Part shown: piece after piece, positions 35,431-47,400 of the stretch | How the letters are laid out: every line of letters starts with the position of its first letter | How positions within the stretch are numbered: the first letter of the stretch is position 1 | Assembly (NCBI GenBank): GCA_013398295.1 | Contig: VZSF01006713.1 | Location: forward strand, 248,001 to 312,000 | Length of the DNA stretch: 64,000 bases | Source of the DNA: Chionis minor | Lineage: Eukaryota; Chordata; Aves; Charadriiformes; Chionididae | Direction: 5' to 3' | The notes under the pieces: generated by a model | Databases searched by the model: none | Told to the model about the DNA's origin: nothing | What the model saw: the letters and a program-made list of their open reading frames with translations, nothing else | Position numbers and translations under genes: made by a program

Positions 35431-36523
35431 AATGACAATGCCTAAAAACAGTAAGTGAATCTGGTGTCCCACAAAGCCTCTTTCCACAAAGTGGCAAAGT
35501 TACAACTCATAATTTGTCATTGTCCATTCTCTGCTCAAGTAACACATATAGTGGGATTCAGATCACAGAGTAAAACATCTGTAATCCATAAAGAATATAG
35601 TGTGTGCATATATATGTATATATTGGACGCATACATGTGGATGGTGTCTGCATGTCAGCTATTAATTTAACCTCTTATTATAGCCAAGTCATATAGTTTC
35701 AGTACAGTCAATGGTCCAGAAATTTGGTAGATTGAATATATGTTTTTGTTTTAGGGAGAGCTATGTAATTCCACTGACTGTTCTGATTAAATATCAGTGA
35801 CAAGAGCTGAACAAACCTAGCTCATGTTTACACATCTGTTTTCAATGCTTTGCTCTGTAAGAGAAATCTTATTTTTAAGGCTTGTGCCATATCCCAAAGC
35901 ATAGATGTCTGACACTATCTTAAATATCATGAGAATTACCTCATGGCCTTCATCTTTCCTTCCAAAGGGCCTGGATCTACCCTTAGTTCTGTGCCATATT
36001 TGAAACCTCATGGAAATATCTTTGCCAGTGAGGAGCATCTCAAGATGGATTGGATGCCCCCCTATTGGTGATTGACTTCATCTATCTCTCATATAGAATT
36101 TATGTTTTGCAGAAGTTTTTTCCATGCACTGTGAATCCCTCCCAAGGTTCCTTTCAAAATTTAGCTAGTATTAATATATATTAATTAATATATATTAATC
36201 CAGAGAGTCTGATAATTTGTATACAATTACCAGTCTCCACTGTGTCAGACTTGATTTTGCTTGACAGAATTCCTAAAACTACTAGAAGAGAAGTGATCTT
36301 CTTGAACCCTTACTGATCAATCATGATTTCTCTCAAGGACTGTGTATGAAACACCTAGAAGTGGTCATTAGACTAGATCAGAGTTTCAGGTGATTGATTT
36401 GAGAGTTCCTTGGGCTTCATTCTCTCTCCTGTCTAACTGAGCTAGCTTTGTGACAGATAACCAACAGAAGAGGAGTTATGAACTGTGGGGAGAGGGGACA
36501 GGGACAGGGACGGTATTTAAATC
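35431..36523. other. Unique flank of the CR1, first copy
   Basis: No gene recognised. It contains a perfect 30-bp palindrome at 36170-36199. The whole segment recurs at 37368-38460. Small open frames (35455-35670 plus, 35817-36038 minus) are duplicated with it and show no motif. Confidence 0.6.
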
Positions 36524-36524
36524 N

Positions 36525-37367
36525 TGGCTGCCACCAATCACCTCCTTATTTTCCATGTGCCTTACCACGGTTTCCAGGAGGATCTGCTCCATGATCTTGC
36601 TGTGCACAGGGGTGAGACTGACTGGCCTGTAGTTCCCTGTGTATACCTTTTTTCCCTTTTAAAAAAAGGGTGGTAGGTTTCCCTTTTTCCAGTCAGTGGT
36701 AACTTCACCAGACTGCCATGACTTCTCAAATATGGTGGATAGTGGCTTGGCAACTTCATCTGGTAGTTTTCCTAGGACACTCAGATACGTGTCATCAGGT
36801 CCCATGTACTTGTGCTCCCTCAGGTTCTTTAGATAGTCTTGAACCTCATCTTCTCCTACAGTGTGGTAGAGCACTTGCTGGTGAAGACTGAGGTAAAGAA
36901 GCCAGCCTTCTCCATATCCTGGGTGAGCAGGTCTCTTGTTTCCTTCCAGAGAGGGCCCACATTTTCCCTAGTATTCCTTTGCCACCAACATACCTATAGA
37001 AGCTTGTCTTGTTGCCCTTGATGTTCCTGCGCAGATTTAATTCTATCAGGGCTTTAGCTTTCCTAACCTGATCCCTGGCTGCTCAGACAATTTGTATTCC
37101 TCCCAGGTTACCTATCCTTGCTTCCACTCTCTGTAGGTTTCCTTTTTCTGTTTGAGTTTCTCCAGGAACTCCTTGTTCATCCACGCAGACCTCTTGGCAT
37201 TTTTGCCTGACTTCCTCTTTGTTGGGATGCTTGGAGGAGGCGATCCTTGAATATTAACCAGCTTTCTATGGCCCCTTTTCCCTCCAGGGCTTTATACCAC
37301 TGAACTCTACCAAGCAGGTCCCTGAAGAGCCAAAGTCTGCCCTCTGTGAAGGATGTGTGAACTTAGA
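36525..37367 (-). mobile_element. CR1 LINE, second scaffold copy of 34477-35430
   Basis: Same CR1 linker and reverse transcriptase text as 34477-35430 but without the inner 111-bp repeat, so this copy shows the likely true arrangement (EVQDYLKNLREHKYMGPDD is uninterrupted). Confidence 0.8.
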
Positions 37368-38460
37368 AATGACAATGCCTAAAAACAGTAAGTGAATCTG
37401 GTGTCCCACAAAGCCTCTTTCCACAAAGTGGCAAAGTTACAACTCATAATTTGTCATTGTCCATTCTCTGCTCAAGTAACACATATAGTGGGATTCAGAT
37501 CACAGAGTAAAACATCTGTAATCCATAAAGAATATAGTGTGTGCATATATATGTATATATTGGACGCATACATGTGGATGGTGTCTGCATGTCAGCTATT
37601 AATTTAACCTCTTATTATAGCCAAGTCATATAGTTTCAGTACAGTCAATGGTCCAGAAATTTGGTAGATTGAATATATGTTTTTGTTTTAGGGAGAGCTA
37701 TGTAATTCCACTGACTGTTCTGATTAAATATCAGTGACAAGAGCTGAACAAACCTAGCTCATGTTTACACATCTGTTTTCAATGCTTTGCTCTGTAAGAG
37801 AAATCTTATTTTTAAGGCTTGTGCCATATCCCAAAGCATAGATGTCTGACACTATCTTAAATATCATGAGAATTACCTCATGGCCTTCATCTTTCCTTCC
37901 AAAGGGCCTGGATCTACCCTTAGTTCTGTGCCATATTTGAAACCTCATGGAAATATCTTTGCCAGTGAGGAGCATCTCAAGATGGATTGGATGCCCCCCT
38001 ATTGGTGATTGACTTCATCTATCTCTCATATAGAATTTATGTTTTGCAGAAGTTTTTTCCATGCACTGTGAATCCCTCCCAAGGTTCCTTTCAAAATTTA
38101 GCTAGTATTAATATATATTAATTAATATATATTAATCCAGAGAGTCTGATAATTTGTATACAATTACCAGTCTCCACTGTGTCAGACTTGATTTTGCTTG
38201 ACAGAATTCCTAAAACTACTAGAAGAGAAGTGATCTTCTTGAACCCTTACTGATCAATCATGATTTCTCTCAAGGACTGTGTATGAAACACCTAGAAGTG
38301 GTCATTAGACTAGATCAGAGTTTCAGGTGATTGATTTGAGAGTTCCTTGGGCTTCATTCTCTCTCCTGTCTAACTGAGCTAGCTTTGTGACAGATAACCA
38401 ACAGAAGAGGAGTTATGAACTGTGGGGAGAGGGGACAGGGACAGGGACGGTATTTAAATC

Positions 38461-38515
38461 ACAGAATCATAGAGTACCAGGCTGGAAGGGACCTCAAAGA
38501 TCGTCTGGTCCAACC
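38461..38515 (-). mobile_element. CR1 3' terminus
   Basis: The plus strand ACAGAATCATAGAGTACCAG and GGCTGGAAGGGACCTCAAAG is the reverse complement of a CR1 3' end. Only about 55 bp are recognisable. Confidence 0.75.
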
Positions 38516-41500
38516 TTTAAATTTAAGCTATTCAGAGAATGCAAATATTGAACTAAATATTTTTCAGGAAACATCAGGTTGAAAATTAGAAGTATTACAA
38601 AATTGCTTTTTTAAATTGAAGTATTTTTCTCAGGCAAAAAGGCACTTGAGTCGTGTTTTAGTTAACTGGAAATATTTTATCACATCCCTCATTTCCTCTT
38701 GTTTTTGAACATGACTCCTAAAAGAACTATATTACATTATATAATTAGAACTCATTGTCAAAATAAAACATTTTATGGGAAAATCTTGCCCTAAAGTAAA
38801 TTTTTGTGGATACGTTATAAATCCTTGCAAAGACACATGCTTAGCCTCTTTATTCGAGGCCCATAAACATATCTAAAATTCAAGATATAGCTTGTAGCAT
38901 AAACAAAAAGCTTTTACAAAAGCATAAAAATGAATCTACCATTAATGATAAGCAGCATCAAAATGAAAATTTTAAAACAGAAAATGGATATTAATAGTGC
39001 ATAACTCATGCTTTGTTTTAATTGAAATTATTTTTATTTTCCTTTTAAAAAAATAAATAGCTAATTGTAAAGTTATAAGTAACCACTGCTGTATTTAGTC
39101 TACTGAAGTAAAAATAAATATCACACTTAACTTGAAACAATATCATTTTGACGCACAGTGTGGCATTTAAAATTAAATATTCATCTTTTAATTCTTCCAT
39201 AAACTAACAGTGGTCATATGTATACTACTAAATACATTCTCTGCCTCTGAGGGTGAATGACACAGTACAGGTCATATAGCTATGCTTTATTGCCCTTCAA
39301 ACTGCAGGGGCTCCTGTCAAACTCTTTAGTGCTAATGGTTCCTGCCTATGTCAAGCCCTGAACTCTGCCCAGGCATATTTCGGGAAAGTGGTGTTTGACC
39401 TAGGTTAACCCATACTGGGATTGTGCTAAAATTTAACAGTAAAGATAGTAAAATGCCATCATTGTGGCATTTGCCTTCTTTACTTTAAATAACGGCATAG
39501 ATACAGCTATAACGTATCCCATGGCTCTCATTGAGTACGGTATATCTAAAAATATTCCTATTGAATTTAAGGGGACTAATCAAGTTCTTAAAGTTATGTA
39601 CTTAAGCTTCTTGTTGAATGAATGTGATAAATACAAAGGAACCAGTTTCATCACATTTGGAAATGTAATCTGTTTCAAGTAATCTCATAATCCTAAAAAA
39701 CAGTATAGCATAGGGTCTGAAGTTAACACACAGCTAGAAAGAGATTATGGGATAGATCATGACTACCTGACACTTTCCAACAAATGGTAAAGATAATGAT
39801 AAAGAGATAGACAACGCCCTTTGTTTGAATCTTAAGATTTGTGCTTGGATGACATGTAGCAATGTTTCTGTTATTGCCTGTGGCAATATAAGTATAAAAA
39901 AAATTAAAAAAGGGTAAGAGTCTGTATGCTACAGTGAGAAATGAAAGGAAGAATTGTCAGGAAATATTAGAATCTTTTAGGTTGGAAAGACAGAAGTTTT
40001 GAGACTCTTTAAAGGAAATAACAGTTTGAAGTAAAGTATCATTGGACAAGTAGCAAGGATGATTTTTCGTTGTTTTTATTTAAAAATAAAAGAGGTATAA
40101 TCTTTTTTTCTTCTCTCTTCCCTGAAATGGAAGTAGTCAGATGGCAAAAGCACAATATAAAAATACCAAAATCAGAAATCAACAAAATTCTGAGACAAAA
40201 TTAAAAGCCCTGAAGACCAAGCCCAGTATTTGCTTTGATAGTTAGCATTCCTAAATTATGTTGAAGGGAAGGTATGTTCCTTCTCTGTCCTGATCAGTTT
40301 CAGTCTCTCCATTTATTCCTTTTGCCTTCAGTGATATTTAAGTCAACTAGAGTATGTCTTTTTTAGCTAACTGCTAAAGAAATTTAGTTAAAAATATCTT
40401 GGACAAGGAAAAGCCCCCAGTGAAAAGGAAAAAAGGAAAAGGCAGAAAAAAAAAAAAATCTGCCTTTTTTATATCTTATTACTTGTATGAGATATAACAT
40501 TCTGCAAGCCAGAGACCATCCTGTCAAGCAGAATTACTTTGAGCTGAGTTATTGCTTAGTTTGACATATATCTAATCTGAAAATTTTAGGGAGAAAGAAG
40601 TTGTGTAAAATGCTTAACAAAGAAATAGTATAATATACAAAGAGTTTAAGAAATGTTTTATTTTACTATGGTTTTATTGGTCCAGTATTAACAAAAGAAA
40701 TTTCAAAATATATTAGTAATCTTTAGAAGTGCATAATGATCAGGACGTGCATGGAATCAGTAGTTTAAAGAAAAAGATTATCAATTTTTCTCATGTACCT
40801 GTTGCTTATTATGCCACTTTTGAAACCTAAAAAACCTAATTGTTTTAATATTCTTATTGTTATTTTAACAGAACATTCTTTAGAAAACACTAACTTAGCA
40901 TCTCCAGTCCAACAGTCAGAAAGATCTGTTCCAATATTCTTTCTGAACAGAATGGCTGTAGAAGAAAAATGACAAAACAAAACCTGATGTTAATTACCAT
41001 GTTTTAAATTGCATTTCCAAACACATGATTCCAAAACAGTATTTACTACTTCATTGCTGTTGTGATCATCGGATACTTTTTTTTCTAAAAGTTTCTGCAA
41101 CCTCATTGTGAATTTCCTAAGACACTGATGCCTGCTCATCTTGGCAGCCTTTTTGCTTTAATTTCTCTCTATTGTAGAAGAGTTACATATTGCTTTTCTG
41201 AATGAATTACAGCTAAGGATAATCCCTAATCTGTCCAGTTATAACAGTGGGTTGCAGACCAGTCCTACCTGTCAAAATAGTGTGATTTTTCAGAAGAATG
41301 TGGAAAAATCTTTTTAGTGCAATTTGCATGTCTAATGTTAATCACATGATTAAAAATTCAGTCCATCAAGCTTATTGATAAAAAACTTTTGCCATGTTCA
41401 TTCCTTGCAAACTGAAGACATCACAGAACATGCACATCTGAAAACACTAGTTCCTGCAACAGTACTCCAAGTACCCATTGACAGAACTAGGACAAACTGC

Positions 41501-41740
41501 AACAATAATTTTGGCCTAATTATGTCATTTTGCCTCTTGACAGTACTAGCCCTAGCCACTGGGGTAAAAAAATCTGGCACTGTATAAGATGAATAAGCCA
41601 AACAGAAAAACTCTTTAATTGACTCTGTCTCTAATTTATTCAAATAATAAATATGTGCATATTTGATTTCAGTGAAGTTAAGTAGTTATATTTTGTTATA
41701 TACAAACAACAGGACAGGATTCAAACCTGAAACTTAGATT
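38516..41740. other. AT-rich unique intergenic DNA
   Basis: No gene recognised. An A-looped hairpin lies at 40437-40468 (AAAAGGCAGA, then an A-run, then TCTGCCTTTT). Confidence 0.55.
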
Positions 41741-42078
41741 TTTCAGTTTTATGACTAGGTTGCCTAGTACTATCCAGTCCAATCTTGAAAATCTCTAAGA
41801 ACAGAAAATCCACAACCTCTATAGGCAACTTGTTCCACTTCTTGACTATCCTCATGGTGGAAAAGCCTGTTCTTATACCCACTTTGAATCTTTGCTGTCA
41901 GAATTCATGATCATTATCTCATTCTTGCGATGCACACTTGGAGCCACTCTTGTTTATGACCATCACAGAGATACCAGGAGACTGCTTTTAGGTAACACAA
42001 ACCCCATCTCTTCTCCAGGCTGAAAAAGTGCTTGTCCCTCAGCTTCCTCTCCCGGGTACGCGCTCCAGCACTGATAAT
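41741..42078 (-). mobile_element. CR1 3' UTR fragment (oldest layer of a CR1 nest)
   Basis: The plus strand has AGAAAATCCACAACCTCTAT and later CCATCTCTTCTCCAGGCTGA, the reverse complement of CR1 3' UTR and reverse transcriptase end. It breaks at 42079, where another CR1 3' terminus begins in the same orientation. Confidence 0.75.
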
Positions 42079-42695
42079 CAAAATCACAGAATACTTGAGG
42101 TTGGAAGGCACCTCAGGAGGTTGTCTGGTAGAATGCCCCTGATCAAGCAGAGCCACCTAGAGCAGGATGCTCAGCACCATGTCCAGATACCTTTTGAGTA
42201 TCTCCAAGGAGGAAAACCACACAACCTCTCTGGGCAACCCATGCCAATGCTCAGTGAAAAAGTGCTTCCTGATGTTCAGATGGAACCTTCTGTGTTTCAG
42301 TTTGTGCCCATTGCCTCTGGTCCTGACACTGAAAAGAGTGTGGCCCCATATTCTTTGCACTCTCCTTTCAATTGTTATATATTGATGAGATTTCCCTGAG
42401 CCAATTTGGGCAGAGATCGTATCAGTAGAGGTGGTCATTCTGCTGCTCTGTGTTCTCTTCTACAGCTATAGAAATAAACTGCTTCTGTTCTGCTCAGGTC
42501 TAAAATGTATTCCAGGCTAGAACTCTCAGGTCTCTCAGCCTTTCCTCATATGAGAGGTGCTCCAGTCCCTTGACCATATTTGTGGCCCTTCACTGGACTC
42601 TAGTAGCTCTGTATCTCTCATACTGGGAAGCCAAAAACTGGACACAGTACTCTAGTGCTCAACAGAGCGTGGAGGATCACCTTCTTCCCCTTTGT
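42079..42695 (-). mobile_element. CR1 LINE, 3' end and C-terminal reverse transcriptase part
   Basis: It starts with AAAATCACAGAATACTTGAG and GGTTGGAAGGCACCTC (the CR1 terminus reversed), then 3' UTR text (AACCACACAACCTCTCTGGG), then the CR1 C-terminal coding region in reverse to about 42695. There a plus-strand CR1 interrupts it; it resumes at 43263. Confidence 0.8.
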
Positions 42696-43262
42696 GATTC
42701 TCCCTCTCTACTCTGCTCTGGTAAGACCCCACCTGGAGCACTGCATCAAGCTCTGGGACTCCCAGCAAGAGAGAGACACGGACCTGTTAGAGTGGGTCCA
42801 GAGGAGGGCCACAAAAAAAATCAAGAGGCCTGGAGCACTTCTCCTATAAAGACAGGCTGAGAGAGTTGGGGTTGTTCAGCCTGGAGAAGAGAAGTCTCTG
42901 AGGAGAACTTATTGCAGCCTTTCATCACTTAAAGGGGGCATATAAGAAAGATGGAGAGAGATATTTTGCCAGGGCCTGTAGTGATAGAATAAAGGATAAT
43001 AGTTTTAAACTGAAAGAGGATAGATTTAGACTGGACACAAGGAAAACATTTTTATGATGAGGGTGACAAGACACTAGAACAGGTTTCCCAGAGAACTTGT
43101 GGATGCCCCATCATTGGAAGTGTTGAAAGCCAGATTGGGTGGGGCTTTGAGAAACCTGATCTAGTGAATAATGTCCCTGTCCATGGCAGGGAAGTTGGAC
43201 TAGATCATTAAAGGTCCCTTCCAAAGCATACCATTTATGATTCTATGAGTCTGTGATTTTAT
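42696..43262 (+). mobile_element. CR1 LINE 3' part nested in an opposite-strand CR1
   Basis: Plus-strand translation gives LPLYSALVRPHLEHCIKLWD and LLEWVQRRATKKIKRPG, the C-terminus of CR1 reverse transcriptase. The 3' UTR follows (GGAAGTTGGACTAGATCATT), closing with ATTCTATGAGTCTGTGATTT terminal repeats at about 43240-43262. Being inside the minus-strand CR1, it is the younger insertion. Confidence 0.85.
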
Positions 43263-44405
43263 GAGAAACAGTGTTGAAAGCCTTACTGAAATCAAGGTAG
43301 ACAGTATCTACTGTTCTCTCTTTTCATCTGCCAGGCCAGTAATTTCATCATAGTTTATCAGGTTGGTCAAGCATGGTTTTCCCTTTAGTGAATCCGTGTT
43401 GACTACTCTTTATCACTTTCTTGTCTTTCATGTACTGTTTTTGAGGAAGCTTTCTTCGAGTCCTCTGGCACTTCTCCCAGTAGTCAAGACTGTTTAAAGA
43501 TATCAGGAGTGGATTTTCAGTGACACCAGCCAGCTTCCTCAGCAGTTTTGAGTGCACCCCATCAGGGCCTGTGGACTTATGTATGACTAGTTTGCCTAAG
43601 TAGTCCCTGATCTGATCCTTTTCCGCCTGGGTTGTGTCTTCCTTGCTCCAGACTTCCCCCATGGTCTCCAGGGCTTTGATTCCTGAAGACCAGTCTTACT
43701 AGCAAAGTCTCAGGCAAAGGGGCCATTCAGGACCTCAACCTTTTCCATATCCTGTGTAAGCAGGTTAACCAGGTCCCCTGCATCATTCAGCAGCAGGCCC
43801 ACATTTTGCCTACTCTTCCTTTTTCTACTTATCTACTTATAGAAGCCGTTCTTATTGCCCTTGATTTCCTTTGCCAGACTCAACTTCAGGCTTTGTCTTT
43901 CCTAACCATTCCTCTGCATGCTCAGACAGTGTCTTTGTTTTCCTCACAGGTTACCTATGGCTGCTTCCACTTTCTGTATACTTCCTTCTTGTGTTGAGAT
44001 TTCCAGGAACTTACTGTTTATCCATGCAGACCATCTGGCATTTTTACCCGAGTTCCAGTTTTTTGAAGCAGAGTGTTCACAAGCTTGAAGGCAGCAATCC
44101 TTGAGTATTGACTAGTTTTCTCGGACCCCTCTTCCGTCCAGGGGACTATCTAATGGGACTTTTTCAGGCAGATCCCTGAAGAGGCCAAAGACTGCTCTCC
44201 TGAGGTCCAGGCTTGTAATGTTGGTTTTTGTCCTCCTCCTTCCCCTCAAGACCCTGAACTCCACCATCTCATGGTCACTGCAGGCAAGGCTTCCTTCAGC
44301 TTTCGCATCTTCAATGATGCATAATGATTTGTAACTATGAGGTCCAGAAGAGTACCTCTTCTTGTAGAGAGAAAACCCACTGTCCCTGCCTTTGGTGAAC
44401 TTGCT
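43263..44405 (-). mobile_element. CR1 LINE, reverse transcriptase N-terminus to endonuclease end (continuation)
   Basis: Minus-strand text includes [19 protein letters not shown] (reverse transcriptase), YLGKLVIHKSTGPDGVHSKL, and further up the reverse complement of the endonuclease end (CTCATGGTCACTGCAGGCAA, the SDHEM region, near 44268). It continues the CR1 of 42079-42695. Roughly the expected catalytic-domain interval is missing, lost at or before the nested insertion. Confidence 0.8.
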
Positions 44406-47400
44406 TTAGTTTATTGATACCTTTTCTGTACTGGAGGTCTAATACAGTCACATTTTACTGATCAATTTACTTGAGATTTACAAGCTAATTATATGCTTCA
44501 GTAGAGCTGGGAGTCCATTATAGCTGAGCAATACTTTGGGTTAAATAAAAAAAATGTTGTCATTGAAGAACTATTTAGGAAGTCGATACAAATTCAGAAA
44601 TAATTCTGAAAATTGTGATGTCCTCCTTTTACAGGCAGCTGATAGCAGTGTTAGAGTCACCAGAATATTAGAAAATTTTCCTAGTAGGATTTTGTAGTTT
44701 CCTGCTAGAGGTTTACATTCCAGACCACAGCAAACATCCTGTCATCACCTATTTTGAGTAAATCTAAATCTTATATTAATGGCATTTAAGTTTACAAAAC
44801 CCAGACAAGTTGTTTAGTACTAGTGTTAGAATCAAGAACTTTTTACAAGTTATATCCTAATCATAAGCTTCTATAGGAGTTTGCTGTATTTGGCTAGCTA
44901 ATCTCTGAAACATTTCCAAGACAAAAGATTGAGATAAGCGGCCTTCAGGGTTGCAGATGATTTTTGTTTCAGTGATGAAGAACAACATTTTAAAACCTGT
45001 AGAAAAATGTTAAGGCTTTGAAAAAATTACTTCAATTACTTTGTATTTCTCATCTTCACCAGAAGACATGATAGATTTCAACATAATTTATGTATTCAAA
45101 AGCATTTATTTTCCTATAGTTTTCTGTATGAAATGCTAGAATGGTCACCACTGTCCCAAAAATACTTAACTTAAAATATGATAATTTTAATTTCAACATA
45201 TTGAACTGTGGCATAGAGCGTAATTTTTTTATGGAATAGGTGTATAGTAAAATCACACATAGAAGCCACACCTACCCTTATTTTGATTAATGTAAATTAC
45301 CATGTAGCTTGGGAAAAACAAAACATAAATTAGGCATTAAAATAAGAATTATCACTCTATGTTTTGCAGAAAAATGTATAATGTTATGCATGCTTGATAT
45401 AAGCTCTAAGATTTCCATAGCTTTGAATAGAGACAGTGTCTCCCACTATAACAAAAATTTAAGTGCCAGAATCTGAAGTCGTATCTCCCTGTATTAAGAA
45501 TAGTTGTAAAATCACTTGACAGGTGTCAGCACCTGTGCTTCACTCTCTCAAAGTGTATTATTAATCGTACTAGCATAATGATGATACAAAATAGGTATTG
45601 ACATCTGAAAATAATAATGCTGTCTTTCTCCTTTGAATCCTTTTGACATAGTTTTACATTAAATAATGATATTCTACTATATTTCCTTAGTTCACATACA
45701 CAATTCTGCTGAAGCCGTGTGAAGCAGAACATTTCAGAGTTAAAAGTGACGTCTTGGAGATTACTCCAGGACCTGTCTTAGAGGCTCTAGGAATAAATAA
45801 TAACAAACAATAAACTAGCACAATTTTAGAAAAGCACTAGACATGCTTAAATTTCAGATCCTTGCTTAATGTTACGTGAAATTGAGAAAACAATGCCTAA
45901 ATCTCAATTCTTTGAAAAATACTATTTTTTAGATTGGCTTTATTTATATCTAGCTGGCTCTCATTGCATTGAATTCAACCAGAAAAACAGAAATACAGAC
46001 TAAGATTACATAATTTTCCATGAAGGGGAAAACTGGATTTTAAACTCCTCAGTTTAAAGTGTATCGAGCCTCCTACGTACTAGGAGAGAAGAGATGTTCT
46101 AATAAAAGTAACGCTATTTTCAGTGCTGTAGTCATTTCAACGATTTTTTATTTTGTTCTTAGCTAATTAAGGCAAACCCTTCCCAGAAAGACTCATCACA
46201 TTCTTGAAAAGCCAGATGGCTCCTGAGTACCCCAGAGCTACATAACCGTTACATTTCCTACTAACCCCAGCTTCTCTTTCATTTCTCACAGCCAACACGG
46301 AATGAAGTCAGGAATAAAATACCAATTTTGTTAAAAGGGCGTGTTATTCCACTGTATAGGATCCTAATCAAGAAGTATAAAATGTTGAGTTTCTGATTGT
46401 TGGACTGTTTCTATATTTCATCTTAGTCTTTGAGTGGACTTTAAAAAATGAAGCCATACCTTGACATACTTGCTAAGGGCTTGCCTTTCCATCTTCCAGA
46501 TTCTAAAATTTTGTATTCTTTACTTATCAGTAAATCCAGCTCAAACTATGACACCGGGTTTCAGCTGGGCAGATGGGGTCTGCCTGTTCTTAACATAGTT
46601 TTTCTGTAAGGATGAAGGCCGTCTCCCAAAATGTAGGAATCGCAGGCACTTCACCCTCAATGTGAAGATCCACATGTATCAGGACCCACATTCCTGAATA
46701 AATGGTCTGTATCCTAAGTTAAATTCACACTAAAGAAATCAATTACTCAGATACCTAGGGTCACAACAATAATTCAAACAATTAAAATTTACTTGGTAGC
46801 TATACCTTGCAGGAGTCCTTCCAAAGAATGCAGAAGCTCAAGTGTAACAAGTTGAAGAAATCAACTACGAGTTTTTCTACTGTTCTGAAGTCCCAGCTCT
46901 TCCTCATTTACACTTTGAGGAGTTTAGAGGACCTAAATCATCCTTGCAAATTCCATTTTTGGAGCTGGGTCAGTAGCTTTCAGGTATTGAAAAATAATGC
47001 TTGTAGTGCCTGATGCTCTTTTGCCTCTATATACACTGTTAAATTAGAAAGAGCCACTGAGTGAATTCAGGCTCAAAGTGATTGCACACATTTCTTCATT
47101 GTGATTACACTCATTTCTTCATTGTTAACGTACTCTCTACTCATTGCTACGTGGCAGAACTTTACTATAGAGGGAAGTAGCCCTGAACAGTTTCTGTGAG
47201 AACTGGTTAGTTCCATTTCTCTTCCTACTTAGTAGTCCAGACATGATTTGTCTTGAATCTAAATCCTACTAGTTATTTTTGTATTTATTTTTATATTTTT
47301 ATTTATTGTTTTTATTATTATTTTTAATTTTACCTTTTTTTTTCTTTTTTCTCCATTCTGCAGGAATATAATACATTTATTCCTCTGTTGAATTATGATC

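Larger units (their letters stand above)
34477..38460. repeat. Approximately 2-kb direct repeat around an N at 36524
   Basis: 34477-36523 (2047 bp) recurs as 36525-38460 (1936 bp). The 111-bp length difference equals exactly the small N-flanked repeat at 34768-34878. I saw three single-base differences (34625 T versus 36673 G; 34716 G versus 36764 T; 35304 T versus 37241 C). Near-identity with a few differences suits two haplotype versions of one locus placed side by side. Confidence 0.85.
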
